Shown here: in pieces, positions 1-8,416 of the stretch
Layout of the letters: each line of letters begins with the position of its first letter
Numbering within the stretch: the stretch's first letter is position 1
NCBI GenBank assembly: GCA_044223665.1
Contig: JBGALT010000015.1
Location: 1 to 64,000, forward strand
DNA length: 64,000 nt
Source of the DNA: JBBSAT01 sp044223665
Lineage (GTDB): Bacteria > Myxococcota_A > Polyangia > Polyangiales > Sandaracinaceae
Reading direction: 5' to 3'
Notes under the pieces: model-generated
The model's input: only the letters and a program-made list of their open reading frames with translations
The model's database searches: none
What the model was told of the DNA's origin: nothing
Program-made: the position numbers and the translations under genes

Positions 1-321
1 CGAGCGTGCGTCGCAGCGCGCGACGACGTGCGCTTCGAGGGAGTCGACGGGATCGGCTCCCTCGAGATCGTCGCCCGGCACGAGGCGCGAGACCGCGACG
101 CCCTCGCCGCTGAGCTCGATGCCGTGCTCGCCCGGCACCGACTCCACGTAGCGCGCCGCTCCGGCCGGGCCCGCGACCTGCGACCATCCGCACGGGGCCC
201 CGCCGCAGACGCTCTCGAAGTCGTCGCGGAACAGCGAGACCGAGTCGGCCCCACGGCAGCCGGCGCTCGCCGCGGCAGCGCCGAGCACCAGCCACGCGAG
301 CGCGCGAGGCAGAACGCTCAC
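1..321 (-). CDS. lipoprotein of unknown function (C-terminus beyond window edge)
   Basis: This gene begins with a GTG inside the window and reads off the left edge, so only about 107 N-terminal residues are visible. The start is MSVLPRALAWLVLGAAAASA followed by GCRG, a short hydrophobic signal with a plausible lipobox cysteine near residue 22, so export and lipid anchoring are likely. The mature part has paired cysteines (VCGGAPCGW) and looks like the first strand of a beta-sandwich or LamG-like domain, but I cannot name a family. Its GTG overlaps the TGA of the upstream gene (GTGA), which indicates translational coupling. Function is unknown. Confidence 0.6.
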   Translation of the reverse strand, partial: MSVLPRALAWLVLGAAAASAGCRGADSVSLFRDDFESVCGGAPCGWSQVAGPAGAARYVESVPGEHGIELSGEGVAVSRLVPGDDLEGADPVDSLEAHVVARCDARS

Positions 322-1124
322 GAGCGCACCTCCACCCCGACGAGACCGGCGAGACCGCCGAGCTCGAGCTCGTCGCCGAATCGATCCATCTGGTACCAGC
401 GACAGAAGTCGTACGAAGCGCGCAGGAAGATCCGTGCGCCGCGCGAGACGCGGAAGCCGAGGTGCACGCCCGCGGTGACGCGCGGGACGATCCCGAGCGA
501 AGCGTCGTCGTGCAGAACGAGGCCCGCGATGCCCGCACCGGCGCCGGCATGCACGCCGAGATCGATCACGCGACCGAGCTGGAAGCGCACGAGCAGGATG
601 AGCTGCAGGTCGACGACGCTCGCCGACCCTCCGGGCCCGTCGTTGCGCGCGAACGTGCGCGCGCGGCCGCCGATCCGGCCGCCGAGGTGCAGCCAGTCGA
701 GCAGGCGCCCGAGGATCGTGACGTCGCCCTGGTAGATCGCGCCGGACGTGCCGAAGTCGTGCGAGAGGAGTACCGCATCGAACGGCGAGCCCATCAGCGT
801 CGAGCCGCCGCCGAGCGCGAGCTGGAGCGAGACGGGCAGATCGGGGTCGCTGGGATCGAGCGAGTAGTCCGGGCGGTCCAGCGGGTGGCCGCGCTGCGCC
901 GCGCGCTGGCGGTCGGCGAGCGTCGGTCCGGAGGAGACGTCGGCGAGCTCGTCCTCGGGCGGATCGCTCGGCGTGCGCGAGCGGGGTGCGATCGCGGTGT
1001 CGGCCGGGACGACGTCCTCGTCCGGTGCCGACGCAGCGTCCTGCGCCGACGCGAGACGCGGCAGCGCACAGCACGACGCGGCCACCATCCCGCCAGCGAG
1101 CACGAGCGCCCCGAGCCTCCTCAT
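318..1124 (-). CDS. exported outer-membrane-type protein, unknown
   Basis: A 268-residue protein. I chose the ATG giving MRRLGALVLAGGMVAASCCA because it starts a classical signal peptide ending at LASAQD; frames further upstream are antisense to a neighbour. The mature N-terminus is an Asp/Pro-rich linker of about 60 residues. After it come alternating hydrophobic and polar strands with repeated glycines (LHLGGRIGGRARTF, GVHAGAGAGIAGL, GVHLGFRVSRGARIFLRASY), the pattern of a small outer-membrane beta-barrel. No family can be named. It is translationally coupled to the following lipoprotein gene through a GTGA overlap, so the two products may act together at the outer membrane. Confidence 0.75.
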   Translation of the reverse strand: MRRLGALVLAGGMVAASCCALPRLASAQDAASAPDEDVVPADTAIAPRSRTPSDPPEDELADVSSGPTLADRQRAAQRGHPLDRPDYSLDPSDPDLPVSLQLALGGGSTLMGSPFDAVLLSHDFGTSGAIYQGDVTILGRLLDWLHLGGRIGGRARTFARNDGPGGSASVVDLQLILLVRFQLGRVIDLGVHAGAGAGIAGLVLHDDASLGIVPRVTAGVHLGFRVSRGARIFLRASYDFCRWYQMDRFGDELELGGLAGLVGVEVRS

Positions 1125-1349
1125 CGCGCGGAGGATAGCGCGAGAGCGCAGCGCGGGGAGGGAACATCGGCGCGCGGACGGGATCGCACGAGGGTCGAGC
1201 GCCATCGCGAGCCGAGCCGTGATCCGCTCGCCCGCCGTCGGCGGGCCGGGCCCGCGGACGGACGCTTCCTCCGGGGCGAGCCCTCCGCGCCGGGCCGGCG
1301 CGCCCGCCAGCGGAGCCCGCGCGCCGACGGATCCGTTACCATCGACGCC

Positions 1350-3275
1350 ATGTTCGAGCTCGGACCCGACGTCCCGACGACCTGCACCGCCGATCACGCG
1401 CGCACGCTCGGCGACATGTTCTTCTTGCGCCGCGCCCGCAGCGCATCGCTGCCGGCGCTCCATCACCGTCCCGCGAAGGAGTGGATCCCGATCACGTGGG
1501 ACGAGTTCTATCTGCGCGCCGCCCGCGTCGCGCGCGGCTTGCTCGATCTCCGTCTCACGCGCGGCGATCGCGTCGCGATCCTCGGGCCCACGCAGCCGCC
1601 CTGGGCCATCCAGGACCTCGGCTCGCAGCTCGCCGGCATGGTGAGCTTCGGCATCTATCCCAAGCAGTCGCCCGACCAGGCGCGCTACCTGCTCACGCAC
1701 AGCGAGGCGAAGGTCGTCTTCGTCGACGAGCCGAAGGAGATCGAGACGGTGCTCGCGGCCGTCGAGGGCGTCCCCAGCGTGCAGGCGATCGTGCCTTGGA
1801 CCCGCGAGCTCTACGAGAAGTACCGCGCCCGCGACCCGCGCATCGTCCCGTACGACGGCTTCGAGCGCGAGGCGCTCTCGGACGCCGACGTGCGGACGAT
1901 CCAGGAGCGCATCGATCCGAACGAGACCGCGATCCTCATCTACACCTCGGGCACGACCGGCCCGCCGAAGGGCGCGATGATCTCCCACGCGAACATCCTC
2001 TCGCTCCTGTCGGCGAGCGCGAAGGCGACCCCCTTCTCCCAGCGCGACCTCTCGCTCAACTTCCTCCCGATGGCGCACTCGGCCGAGCGCATCCTCGGCT
2101 TCTACGGCCGGGTCGCGAACGGCGTGACGGGCGCGTACGCACAGAGCACCGCGACCGTTCTGGACGACCTGCGCGCCGTGCGCCCGACCGTGTTCGGCAG
2201 CGTGCCGCGCATCTTCGAGAAGGCCTACACGAAGATCCTCGGCGAGATCGAGAAGCAGCCGCCCGCCGTTCGGCGCTTGTTCGCGTGGGCGGTCGACGTG
2301 GGCAAGCAGCGCATCCCCTACCTCACGACGGGACGCCCGGTGCCCTTCGCGATCGAGGCGCGGTACCGCGTCGCCGAGCGCCTCGTGTTCGCGCGCATCC
2401 GCGAAGGGTTCGGAGGCCGCGTGAGGATGATGGTGACGGGCGCGGCGCCGACGGCGCGGGCCATCCTCGAGCTCTTCTGGGCGGCGGGCCTGCCGATCTA
2501 CGAAGCCTTCGGCATGACCGAAGCGACCGTGATCACCCACGCAAACCGCATCGGGGCCACCAAGCTCGGCAGCGTCGGCAAGGTGATCGCCCCCGCCGAG
2601 TGCAAGATCGCCGAGGACGGGGAGATCCTCCTCCGTGGCCCGTGGATCTTCCAGGGCTACTACAAGCAGAAGGAAGCCACCGAAGAGGCGCTCGCCGGCG
2701 GCTGGCTGCACACGGGGGACGTCGGCGCGATCGACGAGGAAGGCTTCCTCCGGATCACCGATCGCAAGAAGCACCTCATCATCACCGCCGGCGGCAAGAA
2801 CATCTCGCCTGCGAACGTCGAGAAGGCGATCAAGGACGAAGAGCCGCTGGTCAGCCAGGTGCACGCGCACGGCGACCGCCGTAACTACCTCACCGCCATC
2901 CTCGCGCCGAGCCCGGTGGAGACGCTCGAGTGGGGCGTGCCTCGTGGCCTCGCGACCGAGTCCGACGTGAAGCGCTTCACGAAGGAGCTGCTCGACGACC
3001 CCTTCGGCCGCAGCGACGCGCTCAACGCGGCGATGGCGAAGGTCGTCGTGCACCCCGACTTCCGCGCGCGGATGCGCGAGGCCGTGCGGCGCGGCAACAC
3101 GAAGCTCGCCCAGGTCGAGCACGTGCGCCGCTTCGTCATCCTCGACCGCGACTTCAGCCAGAGCGCCGGCGAGCTGACGCCGACGATGAAGATCCGCCGG
3201 AAAGAGGTAGAGGCGAAGTACGCGTCGATGTTCGACGAGGTCTACGCGGGCGCCGCGGTCGGGATCGAGGTCTGA
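1350..3275 (+). CDS. fadD: long-chain fatty-acid--CoA ligase (AMP-forming)
   Basis: A 641-residue member of the ANL adenylating superfamily that activates long-chain fatty acids to acyl-CoA via acyl-adenylate, normally at the inner face of the membrane. The P-loop-like AMP motif YTSGTTGPPKG spans residues 198-208. Further on are the adenine-binding stretch YEAFGMTE, the ribose-contacting Asp in GWLHTGDVG, and the ITDRKKHLIITAGGKNISP hinge and C-terminal motif with the catalytic Lys region. Length and order match long-chain enzymes of the FadD15/long-chain-ligase type. The ATG at 1350 begins MFELGPDVPTT; a longer upstream reading is antisense to the neighbouring exported protein. It stands alone, divergent from the gene before it. 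The exact chain length used is inferred. Confidence 0.92.
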   Translation: MFELGPDVPTTCTADHARTLGDMFFLRRARSASLPALHHRPAKEWIPITWDEFYLRAARVARGLLDLRLTRGDRVAILGPTQPPWAIQDLGSQLAGMVSFGIYPKQSPDQARYLLTHSEAKVVFVDEPKEIETVLAAVEGVPSVQAIVPWTRELYEKYRARDPRIVPYDGFEREALSDADVRTIQERIDPNETAILIYTSGTTGPPKGAMISHANILSLLSASAKATPFSQRDLSLNFLPMAHSAERILGFYGRVANGVTGAYAQSTATVLDDLRAVRPTVFGSVPRIFEKAYTKILGEIEKQPPAVRRLFAWAVDVGKQRIPYLTTGRPVPFAIEARYRVAERLVFARIREGFGGRVRMMVTGAAPTARAILELFWAAGLPIYEAFGMTEATVITHANRIGATKLGSVGKVIAPAECKIAEDGEILLRGPWIFQGYYKQKEATEEALAGGWLHTGDVGAIDEEGFLRITDRKKHLIITAGGKNISPANVEKAIKDEEPLVSQVHAHGDRRNYLTAILAPSPVETLEWGVPRGLATESDVKRFTKELLDDPFGRSDALNAAMAKVVVHPDFRARMREAVRRGNTKLAQVEHVRRFVILDRDFSQSAGELTPTMKIRRKEVEAKYASMFDEVYAGAAVGIEV

Positions 3276-3312
3276 TCGACGAGCCCTCGCGCCTGCCAGG
3301 AAGGCAGAATCG

Positions 3313-3340
3313 TCCTCCGCGGCCCCCGCGCCGCGGAGGA
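3313..3340. terminator. 11-bp perfect hairpin after fadD
   Basis: TCCTCCGCGGC (3313-3323) pairs perfectly with GCCGCGGAGGA (3330-3340) around a six-base loop, 38 bases past the fadD stop. There is no T-run after it on either strand, so it could be an atypical terminator or an mRNA-stabilising stem. Confidence 0.4.
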
Positions 3341-3392
3341 TGCCGGGCGTGGGCGCGGCCGAGCGCCCGACCCGTGCTAGCTTCGCGCCGCG

Positions 3393-5048
3393 ATGACGCG
3401 CACCTCCCTGTTTCTCTCCACCCTCCTCCTGCTCGCCTGCGGCGGCGCCCAAACGACGGGATCGACCACGCCGCCCACCGGGGGCGACGCGGCCGCGACG
3501 CCGGCGACCCGCCTCGCCGTCGGAACCCGCACGCAGGGCGAGCTCGCGGCGAGCGATCGCGTGGACGAAGAAGGGCGCCACGTCGACGACTACGACCTCG
3601 ATCTCGAGGCGGGACAGCTGGTCCGCATCCACGTCCCCGGCGCGGGCGACGTGCCGGATCCCTGGCTGGGTGTGACGGGGCCGAACGGGTTCGCGATCGA
3701 GAACGACGATGCGCTGCCGAACACGCTCGACTCGATGGTGCAGTTCCGGGCGCCGGTCGCCGGCACCTACCGCGTCAGCGTCCACGGCGCGGTGGGCGAC
3801 GTGCTCGGGGCCTATCGCATCGACGTCGGCGCGCTCGCGGACATCCCGGGGGACGCGGTCACGCTCGGTCAGCCGGTGACCGGCACGCTCGGCGCCGTCG
3901 CGGACCAGGCGTTCCCGGGCCACTCGTTCCTGCGCTTCGAGGGCCAGGGCGGCGCCATCGTCCGCATCCGCGTCACCTCGCGCGACTTCGATACGATCGC
4001 GACCGTGATCGGCCCGCACGGCGAGTCGTGGATCAACGACGACGCCAACGATCTCGGGCCCGAGGGCACCGAGCGCGCGCTCGACAGCACGGTGTTCGTC
4101 GCGCTGCCCGAGACGGGCACCTACCAGCTCATCGTCTCCTCGTACGGCCAGGGGTCGACTGGCGCGTTCGCCGTGGCGACGAGCGTGCGCCCGCCGGTGA
4201 TCGTCCATCAGGGCGAGACCGTCGTCACGGGCCCCTTCGCGGGCCCCGAAGGGCGCGGCCGGATCCTCGGCATGTACGTGGGCATCACCGAGTACACCAC
4301 TCACTCGCGCCTCTACGGCTGCGCGGACGACGCCACGTTGCTCGGCGACGCGATGCGCGCGGCACACCTGCAGCGCGTGGACGAGCAGATCGTGCTCACC
4401 GACAGCCAGGCGACGCAGCAGGCGTTCCTGCAGGGCATCCGCACGCTCGCCGAGCGCGCCCAGCCCGAGGACGTCGTGATGATCTTCTACTCGGGCCACG
4501 GCAACGTGGTGCCGGTGCCGCAGGGCGGCGACCCGCGCGAGCTCGACGGCATCGACGAGACCGTGGTCATGGTCGACGGGCAGCTCACGGACACCGAGGT
4601 CAGCCACGAGCTCGACGCGATCCGCGCCGGCACGACGATCCTCGCGCTCGACTCGTGCCACGCGGGCGGCTTCGCCGAGGACTTCATGACGCGCCCAGGG
4701 CGCATGGGCATCTTCTCGTCCGACGAGGACGTGCTGAGCGACACCGCCGAGCCCCGCCGCGCCGGCGGCTACGTCTCGTGGTACCTGCGCCGCGGCGTGC
4801 TGGGCGAGGCCGACTACAAGCCGCACGACGGCGTGCTCTACGCGGGCGAGCTCACCGACTACCTCTACGAGGGCTTCGTCACCGACGACGACTTCATGAA
4901 CCCGCCCGGCCACCTCGACCCGGCGCAGCACCTCGTGATCCGGCGCGGCTCGATCGGCTGGAACACGATCCTCTGGGCCTACCCGCGCGGCGAGGACCTC
5001 GCGATTCCGACGCTGCCCGACCTGCCGCTGACGAGCAGCGCGCCCTGA
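3393..5048 (+). CDS. lipid-anchored caspase-fold (C14) protease with pre-peptidase domains
   Basis: A 551-residue exported protease. The N-terminus is a lipoprotein signal with lipobox LLAC and Cys16 as lipid attachment site. Residues ~45-270 contain two bacterial pre-peptidase-like beta domains (YDLDLEAGQLVRIHV, and a second starting near VTGTLGAVADQAF). The C-terminal half is a caspase/metacaspase p20-like domain: GMYVGITEY at its start, the catalytic His in IFYSGHGN (His369) and the catalytic Cys in LALDSCHAGGF (Cys422). Both members of the dyad are present, so it should be active. Caspase-fold proteases of bacteria are mostly cytosolic; this one is predicted to sit on a membrane facing outward. 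Substrate and trigger are unknown. A strong hairpin follows the stop directly. Confidence 0.88.
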   Translation: MTRTSLFLSTLLLLACGGAQTTGSTTPPTGGDAAATPATRLAVGTRTQGELAASDRVDEEGRHVDDYDLDLEAGQLVRIHVPGAGDVPDPWLGVTGPNGFAIENDDALPNTLDSMVQFRAPVAGTYRVSVHGAVGDVLGAYRIDVGALADIPGDAVTLGQPVTGTLGAVADQAFPGHSFLRFEGQGGAIVRIRVTSRDFDTIATVIGPHGESWINDDANDLGPEGTERALDSTVFVALPETGTYQLIVSSYGQGSTGAFAVATSVRPPVIVHQGETVVTGPFAGPEGRGRILGMYVGITEYTTHSRLYGCADDATLLGDAMRAAHLQRVDEQIVLTDSQATQQAFLQGIRTLAERAQPEDVVMIFYSGHGNVVPVPQGGDPRELDGIDETVVMVDGQLTDTEVSHELDAIRAGTTILALDSCHAGGFAEDFMTRPGRMGIFSSDEDVLSDTAEPRRAGGYVSWYLRRGVLGEADYKPHDGVLYAGELTDYLYEGFVTDDDFMNPPGHLDPAQHLVIRRGSIGWNTILWAYPRGEDLAIPTLPDLPLTSSAP

Positions 5049-5099
5049 GGACGCTGGGCTCGTAGCCGATCGGCCCGAGCCCACGGACACCCAGCGTCC
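5049..5099 (+). terminator. hairpin immediately after the caspase gene
   Basis: GGACGCTGGG (5049-5058) and CCCAGCGTCC (5090-5099) form a perfect 10-bp stem beginning at the base after the stop codon. An inner palindrome GCCGATCGGC lies in the loop and a weak CTCTTCT follows. Likely terminator, without a strong T-run. Confidence 0.5.
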
Positions 5100-5128
5100 C
5101 TCTTCTGGGCCGCCACGCGCGCGTGCGC

Positions 5129-5159
5129 GGCTCAGATGTTGGAGGGGCTCAGATGTTGG
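5129..5159. repeat. 17-bp-period direct repeat across a stop codon
   Basis: GGCTCAGATGTTGG occurs at 5129-5142 and again at 5146-5159. The second copy contains the TGA stop of the minus-strand lipoprotein gene, and the first gives another TGA just downstream of it. The period is not a multiple of three. Confidence 0.8.
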
Positions 5160-6378
5160 TGTCGACGTCGTTCGCGTCGACCTGGCCGCTGTCTACGCCC
5201 GCGTCGCGCGGGGTCGCGGCGTCCATGTCGGACGATCCCCCGTCCGTGCCGGCGTCGCCGGTCGACGTCCCGGCATCCGTCGTCGTCGCCGCGTCGTTGT
5301 TCAGGCACTGGTTGACGATCTCGAGCCCCGACGTGACGCCGGCGATGCGCATCGCGAAACCGGTGAAGCCCACGCCGATGCTCAACGAGTCACAGTCGAG
5401 CATCGGGTCGCCGGGCGTGGGAGGCGTCGAGCGGACGTCGGCGAGCCGCCCCAGCTGGGACTGGAGGATCGTGTACTGCGCGGTGCCGCGGCAGAGGCCG
5501 ACGTTCTCCGCGGTGGAGAGCAGATCGGTGGTCGACCAGCGGCCGGCGACGATGACGTTGTTCAGCATCGTCCCGTCCTCGCTCAGCTGACCCGTCGCGA
5601 CGGCGTCGGTGAGCCGGACCAGCACGCCCGTGGTGTCGGTCGGGAACACGATGTCGACGCGCTCGGGAAGGCGCGCCACGACCATCCCGTTGGCCACGTA
5701 CGCCTGCTCGTCGCGCACGAGGGGCATCTCGAGGTCGCCGGAGAGGAACGAGTCGTCGCGCACCCAGACCCAGTCCTGGCCGTCCCAGACCGGCGCGGGC
5801 ACCGGGTCGCCGTTCGTCAGCGTGTAGTCGATCGGGCTGCGGATGGTCACTCCGGGAGGTGCCGTCTGATCGGTGCCGGCCGCGCTGAAGACCGCCGCCG
5901 TGATCACGACGTCGACCACCGGATCGTTCGGGGTCCGGTTCCAGCCGCGGATGCGGAGGATCGGCAGGCCGTTGCCCGCCATCTGCGCCGCGCGCGCCCG
6001 TCCTTCGAGCCCGGGCACCGCCGCCTCGACGAGCGGGTAGAGCGATGCGCCGAACTGGTTGTCGACCCCGTCGTCACCGTCGATGGCGACCGGCGCGCTC
6101 ATGCCGGGCGTGCACTCGGTCGCACGGTTGGTGCTGTCGGTGCAGAGCCCGTCGACGTCGTAGCCGAGCATTCGGGCCTGGGCGGCCGTCTGCTGCAGCA
6201 CCACGTCGCGCAGGCCGAAGACGACGTCTCCGTCCTGCGACGTGTTCTCGCCGGTCGGGCGGGTGGGCAGGTGTCGCCCGCAGCTGCCGCCCGCGACGAG
6301 CGCAGGGTCGTAGACGACGCAGCCCGCGAGCGAGCCGACGATGAGCATCCAAGCGAGCGCAGCGAGGGGCCGCCCCAT
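5149..6378 (-). CDS. lipoprotein with Asp/Ala-rich tail, unknown
   Basis: A 409-residue protein opening MGRPLAALAWMLIVGSLAGC, a clear lipoprotein signal with lipobox LAGC. The mature part has cysteine-containing segments (GLCTDSTNRATECTP; LDCDSL; VNQCLNN) and a strand-rich middle. The last ~45 residues are a low-complexity Asp/Ala/Thr/Gly tail ending VDTNI. A low-complexity tail at the C-terminus is unusual here: in the neighbouring lipoproteins the Asp-rich linker follows the lipobox. I do not recognise a family. It is followed on the same strand by no gene and its stop codon lies in a small tandem duplication. Confidence 0.8.
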   Translation of the reverse strand: MGRPLAALAWMLIVGSLAGCVVYDPALVAGGSCGRHLPTRPTGENTSQDGDVVFGLRDVVLQQTAAQARMLGYDVDGLCTDSTNRATECTPGMSAPVAIDGDDGVDNQFGASLYPLVEAAVPGLEGRARAAQMAGNGLPILRIRGWNRTPNDPVVDVVITAAVFSAAGTDQTAPPGVTIRSPIDYTLTNGDPVPAPVWDGQDWVWVRDDSFLSGDLEMPLVRDEQAYVANGMVVARLPERVDIVFPTDTTGVLVRLTDAVATGQLSEDGTMLNNVIVAGRWSTTDLLSTAENVGLCRGTAQYTILQSQLGRLADVRSTPPTPGDPMLDCDSLSIGVGFTGFAMRIAGVTSGLEIVNQCLNNDAATTTDAGTSTGDAGTDGGSSDMDAATPRDAGVDSGQVDANDVDTNI

Positions 6379-6455
6379 CGCGCGACGATATCACGAGCCT
6401 CGTGCGGCGACGCAGTGGACGACGAGGGGCCCGTCGCCGCACTGCGTCGTGCCGG

Positions 6456-7880
6456 CTACCCCGCGGAGACGTCAGCCGCCATTTCCGCCTCGGGCTCGCC
6501 ATGGACCGCCAGCTCGGCGCGTGCCTGCGCGGCGAGCGGGCGCCAGTGGCCACGCACCAGGCGGTGCCAGCAGAGGGCCGCAAGGACGAGGATCTCGATC
6601 GAGAGCCCGATCCAACCGCCCAGCGCCCCGAGCCCCAGCGTCCGGCCCAGCACGATCGCGGCGGGCGGCGTGCAGACCCACGCACAGAGGACGCCCAGTC
6701 GCGCCGGGACGCGGACATCGCCCGCACCGCGAAGGACGCCGCGCGCGATCGTGGCGGCCCCGTCGGCGAGCTGGAACGTCGAGGCGACGTAGAGCAGCAC
6801 GAGCGCTGCGCTCGCCAGCTCCGGCGACCCCCCGCCCTCCGCGAAGGAGGTGAAGCCGCTCACGAAGAGCGGGCCGAGCCAGAGCAGAGCGATCGTCCAC
6901 CCGCCCGTGTAGATCGTCACCACCGCGAGCCCCGACTTCGCGACGCGAAGGACGAGCTCGTCGCGGTTGGCGCCCACCGCTTGCCCGGCGAGGACCGACG
7001 CCGCTTCCGCGATGGCGACCGAGGGCAGGAACGAGAAGTGGATCACCTGGAGCGCGATCTGGTGTGCCGCCATCTGCGTCTCGCCGAGCGAGCTCACGAT
7101 CGCGGTCAGGAGCGCGAAGCTCCCCATCTCGAGGAGGAACTGCACTCCGGTGGGCGCACCCACCCGCACGAGCTGCACGACGTGGCGCCACGCGAGCCCG
7201 TGCTCGCGGCCGAGACCGAGCGAGAGCCCGTGCCGCGACTGCGCGAGCGCCACCACGAGCAGCTCCACCGAGTGGCCGAGCAGCGTCGCGATCGCGCTCC
7301 CTCGCACACCCCAGTGCAGGTGGAGCACGAGCCACGCGTTGAGCGCGATGTTGGCGAGGTTGCCGAGCAGCCCCGCGACCATCGGTGAGCGAGTGTCGCT
7401 CTCCCCGTAGCGATACTCGCGCAGCGCGACGAACGAGAGGACGATCGGCGCCCCGAGCGTGCGGATCTGCAGGTACACCTCGGCGTCGCGCCCCGCCTGC
7501 TCGCTCGCGCCGAGGTACGGCAAGAGGTGCGCGAAGAAGTGCCCGACGAGCGCCGTCACCACCCCGAGCGCGAGCGCGGTTCCGAGCGCAGCGCCGAGGT
7601 GGGCGCCGAGCTCTTCTCGCCGCCCCGCCCCGATCGCCTGCGAGACGAGCACTTTGGTGCCGCGCAGCAGGCCGAACGAGAAGCAGTAGAGGACGAACGT
7701 CGCCGTGCCCGCCAAGCCGACGCCCGCCAGGGCGGAGGTGCCGATGGTGGAGACGAAGAGCGTGTCGACCAGCGTCATGACGCCGAACGACAGGAGCGAG
7801 ACGGTGATGGGCCAGCCGAGCCGGAGCAGCTCGCGAGCGGGCCTCTCCGACCAGGAGAGCGAACGGGTTTGGAGCGACAT
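6456..7880 (-). CDS. MATE-family efflux transporter
   Basis: A 474-residue inner-membrane protein with about twelve hydrophobic segments and the MATE layout of two six-helix halves. It starts MSLQTRSLSWSERPARELL, then LGWPITVSLLSFGVMTLVDT and FVSTIGTSALAGVGLAG, the characteristic N-terminal MATE region. The second half has the matching GAPTGVQFLLEMGSFALLTAI. Such proteins export cationic drugs, dyes or secondary metabolites using Na+ or H+ gradients. The substrate cannot be told from sequence. It stands alone on the minus strand, with about 220 bases of apparently non-coding DNA upstream before a short ORF. Confidence 0.9.
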   Translation of the reverse strand: MSLQTRSLSWSERPARELLRLGWPITVSLLSFGVMTLVDTLFVSTIGTSALAGVGLAGTATFVLYCFSFGLLRGTKVLVSQAIGAGRREELGAHLGAALGTALALGVVTALVGHFFAHLLPYLGASEQAGRDAEVYLQIRTLGAPIVLSFVALREYRYGESDTRSPMVAGLLGNLANIALNAWLVLHLHWGVRGSAIATLLGHSVELLVVALAQSRHGLSLGLGREHGLAWRHVVQLVRVGAPTGVQFLLEMGSFALLTAIVSSLGETQMAAHQIALQVIHFSFLPSVAIAEAASVLAGQAVGANRDELVLRVAKSGLAVVTIYTGGWTIALLWLGPLFVSGFTSFAEGGGSPELASAALVLLYVASTFQLADGAATIARGVLRGAGDVRVPARLGVLCAWVCTPPAAIVLGRTLGLGALGGWIGLSIEILVLAALCWHRLVRGHWRPLAAQARAELAVHGEPEAEMAADVSAG

Positions 7881-8080
7881 GGGAGCCTCGCCGTGCGAGC
7901 GGGCACGGCGCCGGGGAGTCGAGAAGTGAGAATCGAGAGGGCGAAGGCGCGCGGCGGCGCGAGTGCGCGGGCCAGCGAGCGGGGATGGCGGGCGAGGTGC
8001 GAGCGCGCGTGCGAGCGCTCGGCGTCACCGAGGCTCGGAGAGCCTGGGACCGACCTCAGCCTGCGGGCGCCAACGTGAGA

Positions 8081-8108
8081 TCGACGTCAGCGGGAGGTCG
8101 ACGTCAGC
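8081..8108. repeat. 17-bp-period direct repeat across a stop codon
   Basis: TCGACGTCAGC occurs at 8081-8091 and 8098-8108. The second copy holds the TGA of the small minus-strand ORF; the first supplies a further TGA downstream. It resembles the repeat at 5129. Confidence 0.7.
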
Positions 8109-8271
8109 CGAAGACCGCGGCTCCGAAGAGCCACGGCTTTCGCATCGGATCGATCCCGACCGAGCGCGAGATGGTCGAGCGCCGATCGAGCGCGCGGACG
8201 TCGACGATGGCGCACGGACGCTCACTCGGCGTGAGGCTGCCGGTAGCGGTGTTCCACGTGTGCTGATGCAT
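8104..8271 (-). CDS. 55-residue hypothetical protein with good ribosome site
   Basis: A short ORF beginning MHQHTWNTATGSLTPSERPC and ending KPWLFGAAVFG. The protein matches nothing I recognise, and it is too short for domain analysis. Support comes from its signals: AGGAGG lies nine bases before the ATG, and a sigma-70-like promoter (TTGACG, 16-bp spacer, TATTTC) lies about 29 bases upstream, which together are better than those of most genes here. The C-terminal half is basic then hydrophobic. It could be a regulatory small protein, a peptide precursor, or a chance ORF. It is divergent from the acylase gene. Confidence 0.45.
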   Translation of the reverse strand: MHQHTWNTATGSLTPSERPCAIVDVRALDRRSTISRSVGIDPMRKPWLFGAAVFG

Positions 8272-8299
8272 CGTCGAAGTCCTCCTCTCTCGGCTTCTC

Positions 8300-8327
8300 G
8301 AAATAGCGTGGTTTCGATCGACGTCAA
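8300..8327 (-). promoter_or_regulatory. sigma-70-like promoter for the small ORF
   Basis: On the minus strand TTGACG (8322-8327) matches the -35 consensus at five of six bases. A 16-base spacer separates it from TATTTC (8300-8305), a weaker -10 (three of six). The local sequence is clearly less GC-rich than its surroundings. The start codon is 29 bases beyond the -10. Confidence 0.4.
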
Positions 8328-8416
8328 GGCCGCGCCGCGTTTCGACTCGGTACCAACCGGCACCCGCGTGCGACGGCTGCCTCCGCCGCGCGGCGCTTTC
8401 GCGTACGATTCCAGCC

